Part shown: positions 8,650-15,166 of the stretch, one piece after another
Layout of the letters: every line of letters starts with the position of its first letter
Numbering within the stretch: the first letter of the stretch is position 1
Origin: Chromera velia
Lineage: Eukaryota; Sar; Chromeraceae
Length of the DNA: 15,166 nucleotides
NCBI GenBank assembly: GCA_018398765.1
Contig: JAHBMJ010002592.1
Coordinates: forward strand, 2,638 to 17,803
Direction: 5' to 3'
Position numbers and translations under genes: made by a program
Notes under the pieces: generated by a model
The model's database searches: none
The model's input: the letters and a program-made list of their open reading frames with translations, nothing else
Told to the model about the DNA's origin: nothing

Positions 8650-10321
8650 GGAGCTGTTCATCGAGGTTCCCACAAGCACCCGACTGGAATCTGACAAGCA
8701 GAGAGACCTTGATTTGGAACAACTCAGACAGGAAGTGGTGGTCAGCCTTTCTTTCTTTTTTTTTGTTAGCCTCTCTTCAAAACTGTCTGCCGTCTTCTTT
8801 CCGTCACAACTCCATTTTGTACCCTGTGCTCGTGTCCATCCCAACGGCTCCTCCGTGCAGTCCTTCATTTCAGTTCTCTTTACCCCCCTTCCCCATGGCT
8901 TGTTATCTTTGATTTCTTCACACAAAACCTTCTTTCCTGCCTCCCTCTTCTCTTTTCTCTTCTGCAGCGCCGCCGGAGAGCAGCCGAGGAGAGTCAGGGC
9001 GCCCTGATGCGGGCAGGTGTGTCGGTGCAGAGTTTCTCTGAATGGATCTCAACTCTGAGGTACATAGAGGACCACCTCACCTACATCATCGGCAGCACAC
9101 CCACAGACCACAACCAGTACGGGTACTACCCTCCACCCGCACGCACAAACTACTCCCCCCCTCCCAGGTCTGTCAGCTTCCACACTCATCCAGAGTACTA
9201 TCCAGAGACCTCCCAGCCTCCTGCCGAGAAGAAGGGGGGCACAAACTGGTTCTACGGCCTCTTCGGTGGCGGAGGGGGGGGAGGGGGACAGCAGCAGGCG
9301 TATGGAGGCGCGGAGTCTCCCTCTGCCAACCCCTCCCCAGCCCGCCAGAATCCCTTCCAAGTCTTCGACCGCACAAACGCACTGGAGCCTGGCCCATACC
9401 AACAGGAGCAGCAGGCACCCGTCTCGCCCTCACACGGGTACGAGACAGGAGGCTACTCTCTCCAGCAGGAACAGCCAGCGTACCCTCAGGAACCATACCA
9501 ACCTCAGCAGCAGCAGGCCCAGCAGCTGTACTCACCCCAGCAGGCAGGAGTGAAGTCGCCTGGAGGACCTCTCAGTCAGGCTCTGATCAGTCAGTCAGAG
9601 TGTGTGTCCCATTTTTGATCTGAGGGTGTGCATCATGTCTCCTCCCTGCCTGACATCTGTCTCGTTGTCTTTCTGCAAGCATCATCATTGACTGTATTGT
9701 CCTTCCTGTGTTTTTCGGCAGTCCATTTGATTGCATTACGTTCAAATGAGAGGAGGATGCATCGAATGAGTAAATCGAATGATGCACTGCGTGTTTGCAG
9801 TGCAAACGAGTGTAAACTGAAAACTTCGCTGAAAACCATGGGATATCTCAGATAGGTTTTGCAGATTGATTGATGAGAGTCTCGCCAATTTCATGTCTAA
9901 AATGTCCGCTCCTTCTCATCTGTCTGTGTCTACTGCAGACCAAGGCATTGCACGACCCGAGGTTCAACAGCCTGCTCCCCAGAACACTACAAGCATCAAA
10001 GTCTCCCCCCCCAACCCCTCCCGCCCTATGGAGTCTGTCTTTATGCCTGCTGCCCCCGTCTCCACAGATCCTGTCAGACAGCAGCAGCAGTATGGGGGTG
10101 CAGCGGCAGTACCCACGGAGATGGGGGGTGCGGGCAGGGAGCCTTTGTTGGCGTCTCCTGCCACGGGCCCGAGGGGGAAGCAGGGAGGCGGGTTCTCTCC
10201 GAACTTCCTGGACCAGGGGAAGGGAGACGGCAACAGGCTGGCACCTGACCTCGGGGGGGTGGCCCAGGCCGGCAGTGGGGGTGGCATTCTGGATGTGGAG
10301 GGGAGCGTGTACATGCCCTGA
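4265..10321 (+). CDS. Predicted coiled-coil protein with repeated alveolin-like Val/Glu motifs (13 exons)
   Basis: Family not recognised. Exons: 4265-4276, 4355-4441, 5066-5124, 5500-5620, 6249-6377, 6684-6764, 7067-7150, 7575-7637, 7941-8040, 8356-8416, 8650-8740, 8968-9574, 9939-10321; all junctions are GT-AG, in frame, giving 625 residues. Residues 5-93 are a charged coiled coil. Residues 94-310 hold four modules, each a Val/Glu-rich motif (VEVVRV at 94; YVEVVRVEPRLVEVEK at 164; RREVIPVES near 216; ELFIEVP at 266) followed by a Leu-heptad coil. After SFSEWISTLRYIEDHLTYI (318-336) comes a Tyr/Pro-rich, poly-Gly and Gln-rich tail ending VEGSVYMP. No signal peptide or membrane span is seen. 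The motif resembles the Val/Pro/Glu repeats of alveolins, so a cortical cytoskeleton role is a guess. Weak points: the exon 2 donor (gtgttg; alternative gtgagg at 4400) and the exon 10 and 12 donors, which lie in gtca repeats; a 15-base longer exon 12 (to 9589) is equally in frame. Confidence 0.8.
4855..4962. repeat. Perfect 36-bp minisatellite, three copies, in intron 2
   Basis: Three identical units (4855-4890, 4891-4926, 4927-4962) begin ctgatcatttgtcctgcacg and end tcccgtcccacc. The unit is a multiple of three, so every frame across it is periodic, which explains long spurious open frames on both strands. It follows a short (ttcc)n run and lies between 4442 and 5065, in the coiled-coil gene's second intron. 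Confidence 0.97.
7497..7572. repeat. Compound (TC)n-(TG)n microsatellite ending at the exon 8 acceptor
   Basis: A tc run (about 7497-7538) passes into a tg-rich run (7539-7572) and ends directly in the cag that precedes exon 8. It makes up the polypyrimidine tract of intron 7. Confidence 0.95.
7851..7907. repeat. (GT)n microsatellite in intron 8
   Basis: This is a 57-base gt run with one interrupting a, ending 33 bases before exon 9. Confidence 0.97.
8616..8646. repeat. (TG)n microsatellite abutting the exon 11 acceptor
   Basis: An uninterrupted tg run leads straight into the cag at 8647-8649 before exon 11. There is no other pyrimidine tract, so the repeat itself must serve in 3' splice-site recognition if the exon is real. 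Confidence 0.95.
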
Positions 10322-10873
10322 GGGGATAGGAGAGAAGGGAAAAGAGAGGGGAAAGGGAGGAAGAATGATTCTTTTTTTCTCTCTCCGCCTCTCTGCACGT
10401 GTCTCTCTCGTGACGGACGAGCGGACAGAGCTGTCTGGTCTGTCTGTGGTTCAGCCTTCCATCTGGCTCCAACCATCGCGTTGGACCAACTAGCTCGGAC
10501 GGTCTTTTTTTTCCCCTTGACGGGCCGACCAAAGAGTCTTTAATAAGGACTCGATTGGTCTGTGTCTGCTTCTTGTCCTTTTTGTTTGTGAAGCTGACAC
10601 GCTGCTCTTTTGTGTCTCTTTCCCTGCATGATCTTCCCCCCTCTCTCGTCATGAAGTCTGGATCTCAAAGAGGGGTCCAGAGAAGGTCAAAGTGGGACCT
10701 AGAAAAGCTTTTGCTGAAAGGTGTGGTTACATTTCATTCAATGCTTCAGAGAAGACGACATGAAGAACAGAGAGGAGTGTGTACAAGGTGCAGGTATATC
10801 CTTATGAAGGCAATCCATGCAAAGACATGTTTGTCTTTCTCAATGTTCAAGGGGTGTGCATGCATGTAATAAA
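10322..10873 (+). other. Probable 3' untranslated region of the coiled-coil gene, AATAAA at 10868
   Basis: After the TGA at 10319-10321 comes mixed-composition sequence without a convincing frame. The open frame at 10555-10869 (104 codons) has no recognisable domain. The first AATAAA in sense orientation is at 10868-10873, close to where the sequence turns AT-rich. An AATAAG at about 10543 is a weaker, earlier possibility. Confidence 0.45.
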
Positions 10874-11321
10874 AAGAGAAAAAGAAAGAGGCCCGGGAAA
10901 AGTGTTCTTATTTTGTTTTAGTCACAAAACAAGTAACCAGATAGTCGGATCATATCATCATGGTCCGGACCTATAAAAAAAGTATTACAAAATCGAAGAT
11001 CCATGCATGTAAGACATTATACAAGTGCATATTGAGAGTGAGAGTGAATGTAGATGATAGTGGTCATCTAATCTTCTCATTCAAAAGTCTTTAATACACT
11101 AATCCTGTAGTGTTACACAAAGTTAAATGTGTAACAATTACCCCTGACCCCCCCCTTGTTACACGTAAAAGTATGTAACAATTAGCGTGTAATAATTCCA
11201 GTAATTTAAACTACTTTCCAGACCAATGTTTTAACACCGTCTCTCCTACCCTCTGTGCTCCCGCCTCTGCTCTTACACAGTACAGTTAGGAGTTACTACC
11301 GGCCTCTTTTAGCCAATAGCG

Positions 11322-11357
11322 AGTTACCATCAGTTTGGTAACCATGAGATGGTAACT
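11322..11357. repeat. Inverted repeat with 10-bp perfect arms
   Basis: AGTTACCATC at 11322-11331 pairs with GATGGTAACT at 11348-11357. The loop contains a further short palindrome, GGTAACC. Confidence 0.9.
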
Positions 11358-11854
11358 GGTGGACTTAAAGGCGTGTACCAGTAGTACCACCACCATGGTA
11401 GTTCAAAGAAATACTCTGGTAAAAACAGTTGCTAAACTTATTTAAAAGCATGTTCACATAACTTATTTCAGTCTTATATATTAGCAGCTTAAAGCCCTAA
11501 AATGATCATACTCCTAGTCATGCTCAAATAATATATACTATACATAGTGATATACTAGTTAGAGTTCAGTCATAAAATGATGAATATTGAATTTTACTAG
11601 AATAAATTTTTACTGAATGCCAAAAATATGATTTTTACTATACCCTATATAAAAGTGTACCCAAAAAGTGTACCAAATACACTGGAACTATAGTATATCA
11701 CAAGGAGAATTTCTAGAATCTTTTGTATCACAATGATTTATGAAACAATAACTGTGATTTTAAGAACTTTTGACTGATAATGTCACTGATTCAATTAAAT
11801 CATACTTATGTATGAAAAAATAGTTGTAGATTATGGCTTGACACGCATCGCGGG

Positions 11855-11923
11855 GCAGCGTTATAGCCGCTGCGGGCTGTACAGACTGTATATACACATG
11901 CACGTATGAACAAAGCGTGCATG
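11855..11923. repeat. Two adjacent hairpins in a GC-richer island
   Basis: GCAGCG (11855) pairs with CGCTGC (11868), and CATGCACG (11898) pairs with CGTGCATG (11916). The segment 11840-11885 is much richer in GC than the surrounding DNA. It was checked as a Helitron end, but no CTRR terminus follows at the right distance. Confidence 0.6.
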
Positions 11924-12162
11924 CATGACCCTATTTAAAAAATGTACAGCTGTGTACAAACTCCTAGGCAAACTTGTGCAAACTATGCAGCGCAACCTTA
12001 ACCATGCAAGCCGAAACCGTCAAACCATGTCCTACCTCATTGTAGACTACCAGCATTTCCCTTAGGATAACAACACTCTGGAGCAGCAGTTTGTGTCTGA
12101 TTCAGAACCGCTCTATGAACTGCTGTGCAGTGCATACCCCCTCTTTGCTCTTCTCCAGTGTT

Positions 12163-12285
12163 AAGTGAGTGAGTGAGTGAGTGAGTGGGTGAGTGGGTGG
12201 GGTAAGTGGGTGAGTGGGTGGGATGAGTAAGGGAGGTGAGTGAATGAGTGAGTGAGGTGAGTGATCGAGTGAATGAGGTGAGTCT
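12163..12285. repeat. Degenerate (GAGT)n microsatellite
   Basis: A clean gtga run at 12165-12187 decays into gggt, ggat and gaat variants up to about 12285. It produces a spurious minus-strand frame of Leu-Thr-His-Ser repeats. Confidence 0.93.
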
Positions 12286-12498
12286 CACGCTAAACTTCAA
12301 CGACTCTAAAGATTTCAAGCTAGTCATTTTGAAAGTTTATGATCACTTCAATTTTTGTCTAACAATTTTATCACACCTAACTTAATCTAACTATTTCATC
12401 ACACCTATTGTAACACAATTATTTGTGCCACTACTACTAGTGTATAGGGTATTGTGTCACAATTTGAATTGTGTTACACTATAGTTTCAGTGTAGTAC

Positions 12499-12526
12499 CA
12501 AAAATTGATATCGATGTCAATTTTTG
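12499..12526. repeat. Near-perfect 28-bp palindrome with a nearby third arm
   Basis: The arms CAAAAATTGA and TCAATTTTTG meet around a central ATCGAT, with two mismatched positions beside it. A further copy, CAAAAATTGACATCAATTTT, starts at about 12536. Confidence 0.85.
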
Positions 12527-12667
12527 ATGCACTTTCAAAAATTGACATCAATTTTCATATATTGGTTTGAAAGAACTATAAAGAGTTAGAAGCTCAAACT
12601 GATAACGCTTAATAGTCAACTGTAGATCTCTTAGTATGCTTAGTATGAGCTTTTAACTGTTTTTTAT

Positions 12668-12735
12668 CAGTTTTCTATCACTTTTCTATCAGTTTTCAAT
12701 CACTTTTCTAACAACTTTTCTATCACTTTTTTAAT
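12668..12735. repeat. Tandem 11-12 bp repeats (cayttttctat)
   Basis: About six units of the form cagttttctat or cacttttctat follow each other, with the last two lengthened by one base and slightly changed. Confidence 0.88.
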
Positions 12736-13155
12736 ATTTTTTGTAGGGTGCAACAAAACCTAGAACAAAACATTTTAAAAAAAATGATTGTGTAAGCCTA
12801 TAGGATTCTGAGGATTGGTGTAGTCTTTGAAAACAAAATATATCACTAGATACATTAATAATCATGAATTTGTATTTTTATGCAACCTATAAAACTCTAG
12901 AGAAAACTTAGCCAATTATGTTCATGGAGAGAAATTATCTCTTTAGTGACTTAAATCTTGAATACAAACGGATAAGTGATAAGTACCAATATCTAGCACA
13001 TGTATCTACCAGTAGCTCTCCTAGGCTCAGAGTCCTAGCTAGTAGTTCTCTTGTATAAGTTCTATTTTTCACTTGATTTTTCAAATATTAACATCTTAAA
13101 CTATCAATTAATAATATAGTTAAATCTGTATAAGTTGATAATACATATGGATATA

Positions 13156-13388
13156 CTAGGCGACGCACAATGATTAAAAAAAAAAAAAAATCTGGAGAAG
13201 CCTAATCTTTTTTTTTTTCTATTATTTTATTGGAAGTGCCAAACATATAACAAAAACACATCTAACTAAAAAACCTACCTTTGCTAAGTTTGCTTGGACC
13301 TTTGACCACCAGACTAAAAAAAAAAAAAAAGAAAAAAAAAATTGACATGTCTATTTTTTTTTTTTTTTTACCACTGTGCGTCGCCTAG
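13156..13388. mobile_element. hAT-like MITE, 233 bp, with 8-bp target site duplication
   Basis: The left end CTAGGCGACGCACAATG and the right end (opposite strand) CTAGGCGACGCACAGTG match at 16 of 17 positions; both are followed by A-runs. Identical 8-base flanks TGGATATA lie at 13148-13155 and 13389-13396. The interior is AT-rich with long A and T runs and no coding frame. An 8-bp duplication with short inverted ends is typical of hAT elements, and also of P or Merlin types. If the terminal A/T is counted in the repeat, the duplication reads as 6 bp (GGATAT). Confidence 0.85.
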
Positions 13389-13430
13389 TGGATATAGTAG
13401 TAGGCTTAAATATAGACTATCACATAGCGG

Positions 13431-13528
13431 GTAGTGACCAGATTTGATTTGATTTGATTTGAGCTTCAAGCTCAAATCTGACCAAATTTGAGGTAGATTT
13501 GAGGTTGAAGTCTAGAGGTCACTCTCGA
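13431..13528. repeat. ATTTG-rich foldback repeat, copy 1
   Basis: It starts GTAGTGACC and closes with GGTCACT, an inverted pair. Inside are gattt/gatttg iterations and a palindrome with 11-base arms, GATTTGAGCTT (13456) and AAGCTCAAATC (13468). A related copy in the same orientation lies at 14584. Confidence 0.75.
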
Positions 13529-13903
13529 GAGCACTGAAGACAACATGACACAGTCGACACCACTAGCAAATCCTAGAAAGCCCTAGAGACAATAAAATTA
13601 CTAAAAACTAGACTAAAAGCCAAATTAAGACTCTTAAAATTATAATGAGCTATTATCAAAGCTAAGAGCTTATATATGTTAAGAGCTTATAATTATATTA
13701 CTCCCTCTTTCTGCAGGTCACACTTTCTTCACATAGCCGGCAGTGTATACTAATGTGCCCTTCTTGTTGTTATAACCTGTGGGATTGTTTAACATCGTTG
13801 ATTGGTTTGATAAAGGGGGACCTAAAAAGAGCCCAAGGTAAAGAAAGAAGCGTAAAAACTGCTACAGGGCAATAAAGAACCACTTCAAACCCTCAATCAA
13901 AAC

Positions 13904-14107
13904 TTGAATGTCTGGAAAATAGACTGGATGACCTCTTTTTCACTGAACAGACATTTAGAAAAGGTTTTGGGCGTTCATATTCATGTGAAACCGATAAAAG
14001 AATCTTTTTGTGATCATTTTTTTTTTTTATGCACAAAAAAGTGCGAAGACTCATTTGAGAGACTGGATGACGGATTGACCCTAGGATTAATGGGAACCAC
14101 TAAGTAG
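13904..14107 (+). pseudogene. Possible decayed coding remnant
   Basis: This 67-codon frame lies in a patch (about 13700-14160) that is less AT-rich than its surroundings. A second frame reads CLENRLDDLFFTEQTFRKG from about 13909, and the first frame ends FERLDDGLTLGLMGTTK; the two share an ERLDD/NRLDD pattern over a gactggatgac DNA repeat (13922 and 14060). This could be a frameshifted old gene or chance. No family is recognised. Confidence 0.15.
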
Positions 14108-14349
14108 GAGATGTTCGGGAGAGAAGGGCATGATCTGAACAAAGATTAGCAGCCACTGTCCAGCATATGGAGGGATTATGAATTCTGGTAGGCTTACATG
14201 GTCAATTGGATTGATTTTCGCTCTGTTTTTTGTACTGGTATGTGCAGTTTGTGTAGAGCTGTCCACTGTCCGTTTTGCATTGCGTTAGCGGTTCACTATG
14301 ACACATAAAACAAAAGTTTCAAGTTGAGTCCCATTTTTTTTTTTTGTAC

Positions 14350-14582
14350 TACCAATTTTTTTTTCGGCGGCCCTAAAAAATTCTTATTTGAAAATTGGTA
14401 ACTCCCAATTTTTAGGTGACTCTAAGTGTTTATAGAATTTGTTTCTAGTAATGAATTAGAGTCTAATGACTGCGGCTAGAGACTAGTGAGCCCCTGTCTA
14501 GCCCGTACACAAAATTTTAGCTTCAAACTCCATGTACTTCTTTCACTAGACTAGGTACCAATTTTTTAAAATTGGGAGTTAC
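14350..14582. repeat. Nested inverted repeats (TACCAATTTT / GTAACTCCCAATTTT)
   Basis: TACCAATTTT at 14350 pairs with AAAATTGGTA at 14391. GTAACTCCCAATTTT at 14398-14412 pairs perfectly with AAAATTGGGAGTTAC at 14568-14582. TACCAATTTT recurs at 14556. The right arm runs directly into the second ATTTG-rich repeat, so all may belong to one element. No target duplication was identified. Confidence 0.8.
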
Positions 14583-14583
14583 T

Positions 14584-14685
14584 GTAGTGACCATGTTTGA
14601 TTTGATTATATTTGATTTGATTTGATTTAATTTGAGCTTCAACCTCAAATATTTGATATTTGAGGTAAGATTTGAGGTTAACCTC
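14584..14685. repeat. ATTTG-rich foldback repeat, copy 2
   Basis: It shares with copy 1, in the same order, GTAGTGACC, repeated TTTGATTTGATTTG, TTTGAGCTTCAA, CTCAAAT, and GATTTGAGGTT. It differs by small insertions and an added palindromic stretch around CAAATATTTGATATTTG. Confidence 0.75.
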
Positions 14686-14990
14686 TTAGGGTTCCTCACT
14701 AAGTCACTGACTTACTGTCACTCTGATCATTTTTCTCATGACAATAGTTATCAGAACATTTCTGATGTGTGTTTTAAAAATTTTAAAAAATATATATAAA
14801 ATTATAACTTATCAGTTCCGTAAAAAAAATATGCCTGTGTGGCAGTGTATATACACTAGTCACTGAGACTCACTCTAGTACTAATAGAGATTAAGAATAT
14901 AAAATTAATAGATTTGAAATTGCATATGACTTTTTATTGATACGATAAAGTTAGAGCACGTACCAAAATTGAGGAGACAATCACTTAGCT

Positions 14991-15164
14991 TTATGGCACT
15001 TCCTTTTCCTCTTCTTCATGATCACTTTCTTCAATATGAATCGAATCGATCGGTAGTCGGAGCTGCTGAGAGCTTTTTTTCTGGCTTTTCGGCTTTTCAG
15101 GAGTGGGTGCTCCTGGGCTTCTATTCGGTTGCGGAGAGATGACAACGGGGTGAGACGGAGAACC
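14991..15164 (-). CDS. C-terminal end of an unidentified gene (partial, runs off the window)
   Basis: Reading in from the right edge on the minus strand, 57 codons stay open to a TAA at 14993-14991. The translation looks like protein rather than noise: a Ser/Pro/Lys-rich linker (GSPSHPVVISPQPNRSPG, TPEKPKSQKKSS), then LRLPIDSIHIEES and an acidic end EEEEKEVP. An AATAAA in sense orientation lies about 53 bases past the stop (14938-14933). The segment is clearly richer in GC than the flanking repeats. The upstream part is outside the window, so neither host gene nor transposon protein can be excluded. The function is unknown. Confidence 0.5.
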   Translation of the reverse strand, partial: GSPSHPVVISPQPNRSPGAPTPEKPKSQKKSSQQLRLPIDSIHIEESDHEEEEKEVP

Positions 15165-15166
15165 GC

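Larger units (their letters stand above)
11110..12479. mobile_element. Candidate non-autonomous DNA element with related inverted ends and TA flanks
   Basis: The left end begins GTGTTACACAA and the right end, read on the other strand, begins GTGTAACACAA. The resemblance continues, with gaps, for about 35 bases through TGTG, ACAA and TACCC. Both ends also carry an internal, inverted copy of their own first bases (TGTGTAACA at 11128; on the right AATTGTGACAC). TA flanks each end (11108-11109, 12480-12481), as for Tc1/mariner-type target duplications. The 1370-base interior has no transposase frame and contains a degenerate GAGT microsatellite. Composition alone could produce part of the match, so this stays tentative. 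Confidence 0.4.

Noticed and set aside
7422-8912. 496-codon plus-strand open frame as a single coding exon
   Set aside because: Only exons 8, 9 and 10 within it look like protein; the rest translates TG and pyrimidine tracts into Val-Cys and Ser-Leu-Phe runs, and consensus GT-AG sites bound the good parts.
10074-10652. 192-codon minus-strand frame at the end of the coiled-coil gene
   Set aside because: It is a shadow of exon 13; the plus-strand frame joins in phase to exon 12 and ends in a natural stop.
11855-11890. Helitron 3' end
   Set aside because: The hairpin is present but no CTRR terminus follows at the usual distance.
12037-12327. 96-codon minus-strand frame with Leu-Thr-His-Ser repeats
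   Set aside because: It is a translation of the GAGT microsatellite.
1-15166. CRISPR array, rRNA or tRNA genes
   Set aside because: No spaced direct-repeat array was seen; the tandem repeats are contiguous. No tRNA B-box with a fitting cloverleaf and no rRNA segment were recognised by eye.

Overview
This window is eukaryotic nuclear DNA. Its genes are cut into short exons by GT-AG introns of about 80 to 630 bases with pyrimidine-rich or TG-rich 3' ends. Of known groups, the style fits best an alveolate with a mid-GC genome, such as a chromerid alga (Chromera-like). The basis is the intron style, an alveolin-like Val/Glu motif in one predicted protein, and an adjoining AT-rich, transposon-rich stretch. 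This assignment is inference; no rRNA, tRNA or organelle marker is present to fix it.

Layout: (1) Bases 1-1135 are CT/AG-rich, low-complexity DNA with no convincing gene. (2) Bases 1136 or 1923 to 3582, minus strand, hold a spliced gene for Maf1, the conserved repressor of RNA polymerase III. It is recognisable over its whole length by its MKF start, PDYDFS box and WAFDYFF box. The 3' end has two readings: a 255-residue protein stopping at 1923, or a 330-residue protein with a further exon coding a Ser/Gln-rich, acidic tail. (3) Bases 3583-4264 lie between two head-to-head genes and probably carry both promoters; they contain a very GC-rich block of about 67 bases. (4) Bases 4265-10321, plus strand, hold a 13-exon gene for a predicted 625-residue coiled-coil protein. 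Its middle is built from four modules, each a Val/Glu-rich strand-like motif followed by a short coiled coil, and each module begins at an exon boundary. Its tail is rich in Pro, Gln, Gly and Tyr. A cortical cytoskeleton role is plausible but not shown. (5) From about 10870 to the right edge, base composition shifts sharply to AT-rich DNA full of inverted repeats. It includes a 233-bp MITE with 8-bp target duplications, a candidate 1.37-kb TA-flanked element, two copies of an ATTTG-rich foldback repeat, and several microsatellites. (6) At the right edge, on the minus strand, lies the last 57 codons of an unidentified gene with an acidic C-terminus and a nearby AATAAA.

The two main genes are divergent neighbours and may share control, but nothing in their functions ties them together. 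The most interesting item is the exon-pair modular architecture of the coiled-coil gene, together with its UG-repeat splice sites and stop-free introns.
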